A DNA stretch of 64,000 nt from Gammaproteobacteria bacterium (GTDB lineage Bacteria > Pseudomonadota > Gammaproteobacteria > Burkholderiales > Thiobacillaceae), in the NCBI GenBank assembly GCA_018820765.1, contig JAHJNN010000007.1, positions 62,001-126,000 on the forward strand, given 5' to 3'. A program made the position numbers and the translations under genes. Shown here piece by piece: positions 35,924 through 43,236 of this stretch; the stretch's first letter is position 1; the number at the start of each line of letters is the position of its first letter. The notes under the pieces are model-generated. The model was not told where the DNA came from, searched no databases, and saw only the letters and a list, made by a program, of their open reading frames with translations.

Positions 35924-37404
35924 GCATCAACATCATTCAAGCCTGCGCCGACGCCAAGCTATTCGGCCCTTGGTTCAAGAAGCGCGAGAGCTGGGCGACG
36001 TGGTTCGTCTTCCTCAAGGCGCTGTTCGGCCTGCCAATGACCGACGCCGAGCAATCAGTCTTCCACCAGCTCACCGGACGCACCGAGCCGCCTACGCAGC
36101 AGGCAGCCGAGGCATGGCTGGTGATCGGGCGGCGTGGCGGCAAGAGCTTCATCGTCGCGCTGATCGCCGTCTTCCTCGCCTGCTTCAGGGACTACACCCA
36201 ACACCTCGCCCCCGGCGAACGCGGCACGGTCATGGTGATAGCTGCTGACCGCAAGCAGGCCCGCGTAATCATGCGGTACGTCAAAGGCCTGCTGGAAGGC
36301 GTGCCGATGCTGCGGCGCATGATCGTCGCGCAGCGCGGCGAGGCCATCGAGCTAAGCAACCGCATCGACATCGAGATACATACAGGCAGCTTCCGCGCTG
36401 TCCGGGGTTACACGGTTGTGGCCGCCCTGCTGGACGAGGTCGCGTTTTGGCGTAGCGAGGAATCAGCCAACCCCGACAAGGAAATCGTCAACGCATTGCG
36501 CCCCGCGATGGCGACCATCCCCAACAGCCTATTGATCGGCCTCAGCTCACCCTACGCCCGGCGCGGCGTGTTGTACGAGGCATGGGCGCAGCACTACGGC
36601 AAGCCCAGCGACGTGCTTGTGATTCAGGCCGACAGCCGCACGATGAACCCCAGCCTGCCGCAATCGGTTGTTGACCGGGCATACGCGGAAGACCCGGCCA
36701 GCGCAGCAGCGGAGTACGGCGCGCTGTTCCGTAGCGACGTCGAGGGTTTCCTACAGCCGGAGTGGATCGACCGCGCAGTGGAGACTGGCATCAGCGAGTT
36801 GCCGCCCATCCCCGGCATCGATTACTTCGCGTTTGCAGACCCCAGCGGCGGCGCGTCGGACAGCTTCACGCTGGGGATTGCCCACCGCGAGGGCGAGCGC
36901 CGCATCCTCGATGTGTGCCGTGGGCGCCGCCCACCGTTCGACCCCAAGGCCGTAACCAACGACTACGCCGACATCCTGCGGCGCTACGGCTGCGGCAGGG
37001 TCATCGGTGACAGGTACGCCGCCGAGTGGGTGGTGTCTGCCTTCCGCGAGCACGGCATCAGCTACGACCCCGCCGAGCTGCCGAAGAGCGATATCTACCT
37101 GAACGCGGAACCGCTGTTCGCCACAGGCGCGGTGCAACTGCTCGATCAGCGCCAACTACTCACCGAGTTGCGGCAACTGGAGCGCCGCACAGGCAGCGGA
37201 AAAGACCGCATCGACCATCCCCCGCGCGGCCACGACGACCTTGCCAACGCGGCGTGCGGGGCGCTGTGGCTGGCCAGCCGTAGGCGCGCCGAGGTCGATA
37301 TGTCGGACGCACAGGTCGATACCCCAGAGGATCGGCAGGCGGCTACGGATGAGCGCATGGCGGAATTAGAACAGCAGGCCGCTATGCATCGCTGGGATTT
37401 TTAA
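35920..37404 (+). CDS. terL: Phage terminase large subunit
   Basis: This 494-residue motor-nuclease has Walker A IGRRGGKS (69-76), an Asp-Glu Walker B in AALLDEVAFW (D172, E173), the coupling segment LLIGLSSPYARRG, and an RNase H-like nuclease. The nuclease carboxylates are D307 in FADPSGG, the Asp in IGDRYAAEW and the Asp pair in HDDLANAA. TerL pumps DNA into procapsids and cuts concatemers. Here it stands without portal or capsid genes, so it would have to work with a helper procapsid or is a relic. All catalytic residues look intact. Confidence 0.92.
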   Translation: MSINIIQACADAKLFGPWFKKRESWATWFVFLKALFGLPMTDAEQSVFHQLTGRTEPPTQQAAEAWLVIGRRGGKSFIVALIAVFLACFRDYTQHLAPGERGTVMVIAADRKQARVIMRYVKGLLEGVPMLRRMIVAQRGEAIELSNRIDIEIHTGSFRAVRGYTVVAALLDEVAFWRSEESANPDKEIVNALRPAMATIPNSLLIGLSSPYARRGVLYEAWAQHYGKPSDVLVIQADSRTMNPSLPQSVVDRAYAEDPASAAAEYGALFRSDVEGFLQPEWIDRAVETGISELPPIPGIDYFAFADPSGGASDSFTLGIAHREGERRILDVCRGRRPPFDPKAVTNDYADILRRYGCGRVIGDRYAAEWVVSAFREHGISYDPAELPKSDIYLNAEPLFATGAVQLLDQRQLLTELRQLERRTGSGKDRIDHPPRGHDDLANAACGALWLASRRRAEVDMSDAQVDTPEDRQAATDERMAELEQQAAMHRWDF

Positions 37405-37422
37405 CCTGAAAGGAGAAACACC

Positions 37423-37770
37423 ATGAGCACAATCAAGACCTACGTCATGGGCCAAGTCTGGGACGACGAGCTGAAGGCGAACGTGTACGCGGACGACACC
37501 ACGCTGAAGGAAGCGCTTGCAGGCTTTCCTTCGCTGCGGTCCTCGGACACGAGCACGCCACGGCAGTGGAACCCCAAGCCATACCCGCCGCAACGCGTGG
37601 GAACCGGTTCGCCGCGAGCTGACGAAGAGGACACGGACCCCGGCGACGAGCTGGACAAGCTGACACGTGCGCGGATGACCCTGTTCTCCGGCGAGAGCTA
37701 CAAGCAGGCATTCAACGCGGTGTTGGCGGACAACCCCGAACTTAAACAACGCTACGCCAAAGGAGTTTGA
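37423..37770 (+). CDS. Hypothetical protein downstream of terL
   Basis: A 115-residue acidic protein with a clear AAAGGAG ribosome site. It contains a proline-rich middle (RQWNPKPYPPQRVG) and a helical end (YKQAFNAVLADNPELKQRYA). The last part resembles a short scaffold- or capsid-binding helix, but I recognise no family. Confidence 0.65.
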   Translation: MSTIKTYVMGQVWDDELKANVYADDTTLKEALAGFPSLRSSDTSTPRQWNPKPYPPQRVGTGSPRADEEDTDPGDELDKLTRARMTLFSGESYKQAFNAVLADNPELKQRYAKGV

Positions 37771-37771
37771 G

Positions 37772-38449
37772 ATGGGAATCATGCAGAAGATGAAGGCCAA
37801 GCCCGCATCACAGTTCGACGAGGCGGTAGACGAGGCGCTGGCGATCTACCGCGAGCTGTCCGACGCGTCCAACCAGTTCGGCGACGCACGCGACGAGAAG
37901 ATGAGCGCGCGCGGCTTCCTCAACGAAGCGCTGCGCAACGCACGCACCGACCAGAAGAAGATCGAGGCACTGGACAAGGTAGTGGCGCGCTTGCCTGAGG
38001 ACGGCAACGAGCACTTGTTCCGCTTCCTCTCTACCGCGACGCAGCAGGCGGCAGCCACGCGCATGGACAAGAGCGTCAACCTGCGGCCCCCGGTCGGCAA
38101 CCTGCACCGGCTCATCGGTGGAGACGCCGCCGATTATGTCGGGGTAATCGTCGAGAGCAACGCCCTCGGCAGCAACCCGTTCGAGCTGGTCGCGCTGGCG
38201 GCTCTCCGCGCCACGCGCGATTTTTCTGACAACTTCGGCAACATCGACAATTGGGACAAGCATCATGCGGCGCTGGAGGAAAAGCGGCGGCGGCTGGACG
38301 AGTTGTACGCGGCGATTGCCGAAGCATGGCAGCAAGCACCCATCGAGTGGGACGGCGTCAACCCCCGCGTCAGGTATGGCGACATCACTATGCCGGTGGC
38401 CCCGCCGGACACGCTGGGCGAGCGGCTTTGCGTGCAGTTGTGTCATTGA
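37772..38449 (+). CDS. Hypothetical helical protein downstream of terL
   Basis: A 225-residue, mostly helical cytoplasmic protein. Its first half is charged (FDEAVDEALAIYRELSDASN), and a later stretch reads DNWDKHHAALEEKRRRLDEL, which suggests a coiled coil. There is no similarity that I know to portal or capsid proteins. It starts 2 nt after the preceding stop. It could be a capsid-size or packaging modifier, but that is only inferred from place. Confidence 0.65.
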   Translation: MGIMQKMKAKPASQFDEAVDEALAIYRELSDASNQFGDARDEKMSARGFLNEALRNARTDQKKIEALDKVVARLPEDGNEHLFRFLSTATQQAAATRMDKSVNLRPPVGNLHRLIGGDAADYVGVIVESNALGSNPFELVALAALRATRDFSDNFGNIDNWDKHHAALEEKRRRLDELYAAIAEAWQQAPIEWDGVNPRVRYGDITMPVAPPDTLGERLCVQLCH

Positions 38450-38680
38450 TCGCAGGGCGGCTGGTGTGGCCTTTGAACGCACCGGCCACGGGGTGCCCGC
38501 CCTGACGGAGTTTGTCCATATCCTCCGCTGCCAGAGCACCCCACCTACAACGAAGTGCGGCGCGAAATACAGCGTCCACGCGGGTTTGCGGATTGAGTCA
38601 ACCTGCCTGATACAAAGCGCTTGTCAGCTCTGAATAGCGGAGGGATCATGAATGTCCATTCATTCAAGGAGTAGCAAATC
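38450..38680. other. Gene-free spacer with promoter and mini-ORF
   Basis: This 231-bp gap splits the element operon. It has a promoter-like pair (38586-38614). From 38648 there is an 8-codon frame (MNVHSFKE) with a strong GGAGGG ribosome site, and its end carries the AAGGAG site for the next gene. The mini-ORF could act as a leader peptide. Overlapping longer frames here have no support. Confidence 0.45.
38586..38614 (+). promoter_or_regulatory. Sigma-70-like promoter for the last two element genes
   Basis: TTGCGG, a 17-bp spacer and GATACA make a moderate -35/-10 pair in the only sizeable gap after the origin. It would drive the H1-like and RHH-like genes independently of the main operon. 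Confidence 0.45.
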
Positions 38681-39016
38681 ATGGAATCAACTACGAAGCC
38701 CACCGCAAAGCCCGCAACCGCAGTAAAGAAGCCGACCACCAAGGCCAAGCCAGCGCCCAAGGCCGCGCCCAAGGCTGCAAAGGCCGCGCCCGCAAAGCCA
38801 ACGCCCAAGGCCGCACCAAAGGCCATCACGTTCAAGCCGCTCATGAAGCCTGAAGACCTGACTTTGCGAGACGGCACCTGGACGCGCTTTATGGCGGTGG
38901 CGGCATTGACGTCCGGCAGCAAGGAAGAAGCGCAGAAGAAGATCGACGCCAGCAAGGAATACGCAGGGCGTCGGGTAGACATGGCATGGCTTGTTAAGAA
39001 GGGCTACATCAAATGA
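38681..39016 (+). CDS. Basic protein with histone-H1-like Ala/Lys/Pro tail
   Basis: This 111-residue protein has a long N-terminal low-complexity tail of Lys, Ala and Pro (for example AKPAPKAAPKAAKAAPAKP). A compact C-terminal part follows (DGTWTRFMAVAALTSGSKEE; DMAWLVKKGYIK). Such tails bind DNA non-specifically, as in H1-like bacterial proteins. In a packaged element it might compact DNA or coat the origin. It has an AAGGAG ribosome site and probably its own promoter. Confidence 0.72.
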   Translation: MESTTKPTAKPATAVKKPTTKAKPAPKAAPKAAKAAPAKPTPKAAPKAITFKPLMKPEDLTLRDGTWTRFMAVAALTSGSKEEAQKKIDASKEYAGRRVDMAWLVKKGYIK

Positions 39017-39162
39017 CCTATTCCACACTGCTTGCGCAGGTTGATCCCGAGCTGGCCAAGGCGCTGCGGAAGCGTCTGATCGACGAGGGCATCACCTACA
39101 AGGAATGGTTGATCAAGCAGATCGAGAAGGAGTTGAAGAAAGGAGCGACGCAGAAAGGCTAG
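39013..39162 (+). CDS. Small ribbon-helix-helix-like protein
   Basis: A 49-residue frame that overlaps the preceding stop by 4 nt. A beta strand (TYSTLLAQVDPE) is followed by two helices (LAKALRKRLIDEGI and YKEWLIKQIEKELKKG), the size and order of Arc/CopG-type repressors or ParD antitoxins. No partner toxin is visible. It is the last gene before attR. Confidence 0.6.
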   Translation: MTYSTLLAQVDPELAKALRKRLIDEGITYKEWLIKQIEKELKKGATQKG

Positions 39163-39188
39163 GATAGCCCTGCAGCGCGCCACACGCA

Positions 39189-39212
39189 CCCCGGCCAGGC
39201 GCCGGGTTTTTG
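39189..39212 (+). terminator. Terminator at the right end of the element
   Basis: CCCGGC, a short loop and GCCGGG followed by TTTTTG lie 27 nt after the last element gene. Confidence 0.75.
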
Positions 39213-39219
39213 TTGCCCA

Positions 39220-39240
39220 GCGATTTTTTGGCGATTTTTT
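39220..39240. promoter_or_regulatory. Candidate integrase arm-type sites, right end
   Basis: GCGATTTTTT occurs at 39220 and 39231, one helical turn apart. It mirrors the pair beside the integrase gene and lies about 60 bp from the attR core. Confidence 0.55.
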
Positions 39241-39297
39241 AAAACTGCGTGGCTGCAAGGCTCAAACGCCAAAACCCCTTGCAACCCTTGTGTTTAT

Positions 39298-39373
39298 TGG
39301 TGCCGCTTGTCGGAATCGAACTGACGACCTACCGCTTACAAGGCGGTTGCTCTACCAACTGAGCTAAAGCGGC
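39298..39373 (-). tRNA. tRNA-Thr (anticodon TGT)
   Basis: The 76-nt gene folds into a cloverleaf. It has acceptor arms GCCGCTT and AAGCGGC, a D arm with AGCTCAGTTGGTAGAGC, an anticodon stem ACCGC/GCGGT around loop CTTGTAA (anticodon TGT), a T arm with GTTCGATTC, and an encoded CCA. The 3' 45 nt are supplied by the integrated element and equal its attL copy, so integration kept the gene intact. It reads ACA codons and probably ACG by wobble. Confidence 0.97.
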
Positions 39374-39415
39374 GACGGGCGACATTATAGCGATGCCGCC
39401 GGCTTGATTGATCGG

Positions 39416-39820
39416 TTACTTGACGACCTTGAGCGAGGGACGACCCTTGGGCGGTGTGGGCGCATCACCGGCTGCGGCGGGCGGCGTCTGGTCCGGCGGG
39501 GCGGACGTGTCGACGGGCTCGAAATGCAGGCCCTGGCCGTTCTCTCGTGCAAAAATGGCGGCCACCCGGTCCACCGGAACGGATATCTCGTGCGAGACGC
39601 CGCCGAAACGCGCTGAAAACTGGATCCAGTCGTTCTCCAGCGTGAGATTCCGCGTCGCTCCGGCGCTGATGTTGAGCACGATCTGGCCGTCCTTGACGAA
39701 ACCGGGCGGCACCCGCGTGCGGCCATCGACTGCGACCAGCAGTTGCGGCGTGAAACCGGAATCCGTGCACCATTCGTACAGGGCACGGATCAGGTACGGC
39801 TTGGTTGAAATTTCGGCCAC
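39416..39820 (-). CDS. sspB: ClpXP protease specificity-enhancing factor SspB
   Basis: A 134-residue adaptor read from a GTG start 11 nt after sspA. SspB binds ssrA-tagged peptides and hands them to ClpXP. The fold region is typical: YLIRALYEWCTDSGFTPQLL, VPPGFVKDGQIVLNIS and FSARFGGVSHEISVPVDRVA. A flexible Pro-rich tail ends in RPSLKVVK, the conserved ClpX-binding motif. The open frame upstream of the GTG only shadows sspA. Confidence 0.95.
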   Translation of the reverse strand: MAEISTKPYLIRALYEWCTDSGFTPQLLVAVDGRTRVPPGFVKDGQIVLNISAGATRNLTLENDWIQFSARFGGVSHEISVPVDRVAAIFARENGQGLHFEPVDTSAPPDQTPPAAAGDAPTPPKGRPSLKVVK

Positions 39821-39831
39821 GTGTCTGCCTG

Positions 39832-40431
39832 TTACTTGCGCAGCGCCTTCTCGGTAGGCGTCAGCGCGTTGATGAAAGCAGGACGGCTGAACAGGCGCTC
39901 GCGGTACTTGAGCACGGGGGCCGCCACTTTCGGCAGTTCGATGCCGTAATGCTCGAGGCGCCACAAGAGCGGCGCGATCGCCACGTCGAGCATGGAGAAC
40001 TCGTCGTTCATCAGGTACTTCTGCTTGGTGAGGATGGGCGTGAGCTGCGACAGGCTGTCGCGGATTTCCTGGCGCGCCTTGTCCGACCCTTTGCCGAGGC
40101 TGTGCTCCAGCGTGTTGACGTGGGTGAACAGGTCGTGCTCGAAGTTGAACAGCACCAGCCGCGCGCGTGCGCGCATGACGGGGTCGGGCGGCATCAGCTG
40201 CGGGTGCGGAAAGCGCTCGTCGATGTACTCGTTGATGATGTTGGACTCGGTCAGGATCAGGTCGCGTTCGACCAGCACCGGCATCTTGCCGCTGGGGCTG
40301 ATGCTGGCGATCTCTTCCGGCTTGTTGTGCATGTCGACATCGATCACTTCGAAGTCCATGTCCTTTTCGAACAGGACGATGCGGCAGCGGTGGCTGTACG
40401 GGTCGGTACTGCCGGAATACAAGGTCATCAT
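39832..40431 (-). CDS. sspA: Stringent starvation protein A (GST fold)
   Basis: A 199-residue protein with an N-terminal thioredoxin-like GST domain (LYSGSTDPYSHRCRIVLFEK; SPSGKMPVLVERDLIL; ESNIINEYIDERFP) and an all-helical C-terminal domain. SspA binds RNA polymerase and modulates transcription under starvation in other proteobacteria. The petABC-sspA-sspB order is common in this group. Start could be either of two adjacent ATGs. Confidence 0.93.
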   Translation of the reverse strand: MMTLYSGSTDPYSHRCRIVLFEKDMDFEVIDVDMHNKPEEIASISPSGKMPVLVERDLILTESNIINEYIDERFPHPQLMPPDPVMRARARLVLFNFEHDLFTHVNTLEHSLGKGSDKARQEIRDSLSQLTPILTKQKYLMNDEFSMLDVAIAPLLWRLEHYGIELPKVAAPVLKYRERLFSRPAFINALTPTEKALRK

Positions 40432-40470
40432 GGCGGGGCTCCCCCTAAGGTGTTGCTGTAATTAAAGCTT

Positions 40471-40507
40471 AAAACGCCAACAGCCGGACACAGTCCGGCT
40501 GTTGGCG
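40471..40507 (-). terminator. Terminator after petC
   Basis: CGCCAACAGCCGGA and its complement form a 14-bp perfect stem with a 5-nt loop, followed on the minus strand by TTTTAAGCTTTAATT, 17 nt past the petC stop. Confidence 0.92.
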
Positions 40508-40523
40508 AATGGCGTGACCCGGT

Positions 40524-41249
40524 TCAGTGGATATCTTTCCAGAATTCTTTCTTCAGGTAATAGGCCACCACAAAGAAGACTGCAAGGAAAGCCAGGACGA
40601 TGAGGCCGAGCTGCTTGCGCTGGAGCTGGGCGGGCTCGCCCATCCACACCAGGTAGTTGACGAGGTCGCCCACCATGGCGTCGTACTCGGCCAGCGTGAC
40701 GCTGCCGGGCTTGACCAGTTCGAGGCGCGCGATCACGTCGTGCTCGCCGTCCTTCTTGTAGACCGGCACCATCTCGCCCTGCAGGCTCCACATCACGTGC
40801 GGCATGCCCACCTTGTCGAACACGGTGTTGTTCCAGCCGGTGGCGCGGGTGTCGTCGCGATAGAAACCGCGCAGATAGGTGTAGAGCCAGTCGGCGCCAC
40901 GCGAGCGGGCGATCACGGACAGGTCGGGCGGATTGGCGCCGAACCAGGCCTTGGCATCGGCCTTGCTCATGCCGATCTTCATCTGCTCGCCCGGCTTTTC
41001 GGCGGCGAACATCAGGTTGTCCTTGATCTGGTCTTCGGTCAGCCCCAGGTCCTGCAGACGCGAGTAACGCATCGAGCCGGCGCTGTGGCAGTTGAGGCAG
41101 TAGTTGACGAACACGCGGGCGCCGCGCTGCAGGGAGTCCGCATCGCTCAGGTTGACCGGCGCCTTGTCCAGGTGGACGCTGGCGCCCGATGCAAAGGCCA
41201 CGACGGGGGCTGCCGCCAGCAGGAAAAGAAAATTCTTCAAGCGTTTCAT
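40524..41249 (-). CDS. petC: Ubiquinol-cytochrome c reductase, cytochrome c1
   Basis: This 241-residue subunit has a signal peptide (NFLFLLAAAPVVAFA), a haem c site CLNCH, the distal Met in the MPHVMWSLQGEMVP region, and a C-terminal anchor (LGLIVLAFLAVFFVVAYYL). It passes electrons from the Rieske centre to soluble cytochromes. Its start follows the petB stop directly. Confidence 0.97.
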   Translation of the reverse strand: MKRLKNFLFLLAAAPVVAFASGASVHLDKAPVNLSDADSLQRGARVFVNYCLNCHSAGSMRYSRLQDLGLTEDQIKDNLMFAAEKPGEQMKIGMSKADAKAWFGANPPDLSVIARSRGADWLYTYLRGFYRDDTRATGWNNTVFDKVGMPHVMWSLQGEMVPVYKKDGEHDVIARLELVKPGSVTLAEYDAMVGDLVNYLVWMGEPAQLQRKQLGLIVLAFLAVFFVVAYYLKKEFWKDIH

Positions 41250-42485
41250 TTAGCCAGTCACCCTTTCCGGTTCCGGTTTGGTTTTGTCAATCGAGGTATA
41301 CCAGGGCATCAACAGGAAAAACAGGAAGTAGATCACCGAGAAGACCTGGGCAAAAATCGTCGCCACCGGGGTGGAGGGCAACAGGCCGAGATAGCCGAGA
41401 CCGACGAAGGACACGATGAACAGGGCCAGCATGATCTTGTAGATCGGGCCACGGTAGCGGATCGACTTGACCTTGCTGCGATCCAGCCAGGGCAGGAAGA
41501 ACATCAGCACGATCGACATGCCCATCGCCACCACACCGGGGAACTGCGAGCCGAATAGCGGCGGCACCGCACGCAGGATCGCGTAGAACGGGGTGAAGTA
41601 CCACAGCGGCGCGATGTGAGCCGGCGTCTGCAACGGGTCGGCCGGAACGAAGTTGGCCGCCTCGAGGAAGTAGCCGCCCATTTCCGGCGCGAAGAACAGG
41701 ATCGCCGAGAACACCATCAGGAAGACGATGACGCCGACGATGTCCTTCACCGTGTAGTACGGATGGAAGGGAATGCCGTCGAGCGGAATGTGCGTGACCG
41801 GATCCTTCTTCTTCTTGATCTCGACGCCGTCGGGGTTGTTGGAGCCGACTTCGTGCAGCGCGACCAGGTGCACCGCGACCAGCGCGATCAGCACCAGCGG
41901 CAGCGCGATGACGTGGAAGGCGAAGAAGCGGTTCAGCGTGGCGTCGGAAATCACGTAGTCGCCGCGGATCCAGACCGACAGGTCTTCACCGATAAAGGGC
42001 ACGGCGGCGAACAGGTTGACGATCACCTGGGCGCCCCAGAACGACATCTGGCCCCACGGCAGCAGGTAGCCGAGGAAGGCTTCGGCCATCAGCGCCAGAT
42101 AGATCAGCACGCCGAAGATCCAGATCAGCTCGCGCGGCTTGCGGTAGGAACCGTACATCAGGCCGCGGAACATGTGCAGGTAGACCACGACGAAGAACAT
42201 CGAGGCGCCGGTGGAGTGCATGTAGCGGATCAGCCAGCCCCAGTCGACATCGCGCATGATGTACTCGACGGACGTGAAGGCAAGCTCCGCGTCCGGCTTG
42301 TAGTTCATGGTGAGGAAGATGCCGGTGACGATCTGGATCACCAGCACCAGGAGCGCCAGCGAACCGAAGAAATACCAGAAGTTGAAGTTCTTGGGCGCGT
42401 AGTACTCGGACAGGTGCGCCTTGTAGGTGGCGGTGAGCGGGAATCGGTCGTCGATCCAACCCATCATTTTTTGCAGGGCAGACAT
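41250..42485 (-). CDS. petB: Ubiquinol-cytochrome c reductase, cytochrome b
   Basis: A 411-residue membrane subunit with eight or nine helices. The four haem ligands lie in YMHSTGASMFF...YLHMFRG and FFAFHVIALP...VAVHLVALHE. The Qo-site PEWY-type segment here reads PLWYFTPFYAILR, a PLWY variant rather than PEWY. It is the catalytic core of the bc1 complex, between petA and petC. Confidence 0.96.
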   Translation of the reverse strand: MSALQKMMGWIDDRFPLTATYKAHLSEYYAPKNFNFWYFFGSLALLVLVIQIVTGIFLTMNYKPDAELAFTSVEYIMRDVDWGWLIRYMHSTGASMFFVVVYLHMFRGLMYGSYRKPRELIWIFGVLIYLALMAEAFLGYLLPWGQMSFWGAQVIVNLFAAVPFIGEDLSVWIRGDYVISDATLNRFFAFHVIALPLVLIALVAVHLVALHEVGSNNPDGVEIKKKKDPVTHIPLDGIPFHPYYTVKDIVGVIVFLMVFSAILFFAPEMGGYFLEAANFVPADPLQTPAHIAPLWYFTPFYAILRAVPPLFGSQFPGVVAMGMSIVLMFFLPWLDRSKVKSIRYRGPIYKIMLALFIVSFVGLGYLGLLPSTPVATIFAQVFSVIYFLFFLLMPWYTSIDKTKPEPERVTG

Positions 42486-42489
42486 TTAT

Positions 42490-43095
42490 TTAGGCTCCTT
42501 TTGCGTCTACACCGATCAGCAGCTTGGCGTCGCTGAGGTATTGATGAGGCGGAATCACCAGATTGGTCGGGGCCGGCACGCCCTTGAACACGCGCGCGGC
42601 GAGGTCGAAACGCGAACCGTGGCAGGGACAGAAGAAGCCGCCCGGCCAGTCGCCGCCGAGGTCGGCCGCGCCGACATCCTTGCGGAAGGTGGGAGAGCAT
42701 CCGAGGTGGGTGCAGATACCGACAGCCACCAGATATTCCGGCTTGATCGAGCGGTTTGCATTCTTGCAGTAGTCGGGCTGCTGCGGCATGTCGCTCATCG
42801 GGTCGGCCAACTGGTCATCGTGCTTGGCCATCATGTCGAGCATTTCCGGCGTGCGGTTGACGATCCACACCGGCTTGCCGCGCCACTCGACCGTCAGCAG
42901 CATGCCCGGCTCGACCTTGCTGATATCCACTTCAACCGGTGCGCCTGCTGCCTTGGCGCGTGCGCTCGGCAGCATGCTCATCACCAGCGGAACGGCCACC
43001 CCTGCAACCGCAACGCCCCCGACTGCGCTGGTCGCGGCAATCAGGAATTTCCGTTTACGTGCGTCCACTTTTTGCCCATCGACTTCCTGGCTCAT
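42490..43095 (-). CDS. petA: Ubiquinol-cytochrome c reductase, Rieske iron-sulfur subunit
   Basis: A 201-residue protein with a twin-arginine-like region after a basic start (DARKRKFLIAATSAVGGVAV) and an N-terminal anchor. The 2Fe-2S ligand boxes are CTHLGCSP and CPCHGSRF. It is first in the petABC operon. The N-terminal motif is RKRKF rather than a perfect RR, which is common for Rieske proteins. Confidence 0.96.
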   Translation of the reverse strand: MSQEVDGQKVDARKRKFLIAATSAVGGVAVAGVAVPLVMSMLPSARAKAAGAPVEVDISKVEPGMLLTVEWRGKPVWIVNRTPEMLDMMAKHDDQLADPMSDMPQQPDYCKNANRSIKPEYLVAVGICTHLGCSPTFRKDVGAADLGGDWPGGFFCPCHGSRFDLAARVFKGVPAPTNLVIPPHQYLSDAKLLIGVDAKGA

Positions 43096-43202
43096 GTTTC
43101 CCTAACCTGAACGTGTTTGCGATAAAACCGTCATTCTACCCAATTTGCCTCTCCCACCGGAAGCCCGTCTTGACAATGTCGCGATGCCCATCCCCGCTGG
43201 GC

Positions 43203-43208
43203 TATAAT
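43203..43208 (+). promoter_or_regulatory. -10 box upstream of the DegS-like gene
   Basis: A perfect TATAAT preceded by GGGC lies 34 bp before the ATG. A TTGACA is present but 27 bp away, which is too far for a normal -35, so the promoter may rely on an activator or an extended -10. Confidence 0.45.
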
Positions 43209-43236
43209 CGTCGCGTGGCGACGTCACGCCAAGTCC

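Larger units (their letters stand above)
29206..39342 (+). mobile_element. Integrated phage-satellite-like element at tRNA-Thr
   Basis: The 10.1-kb element is bounded by 45-bp identical direct repeats of the 3' end of tRNA-Thr (29206-29250 and 39298-39342). All genes run on the plus strand, many with 4-nt overlaps. The order is integrase, two small DNA-binding proteins, four unknown proteins, SF3 helicase, an iteron-like region, small terminase-like protein, two unknowns, large terminase, two unknowns, an H1-like basic protein and a small RHH-like protein. There is no portal, protease, capsid, tail or lysis gene. Autonomous integration, replication and DNA packaging functions without a virion suggest a satellite that uses helper capsids. 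A reduced prophage is the alternative. Confidence 0.85.

Noticed and set aside
38265-38633. Plus-strand frame running across the end of the 225-residue gene
   Set aside because: It overlaps a better-supported gene in another frame, and its end lies in the promoter-like spacer.
29206-39342. Complete prophage
   Set aside because: No portal, protease, capsid, tail, holin or endolysin gene is present, and the space is filled by other genes.
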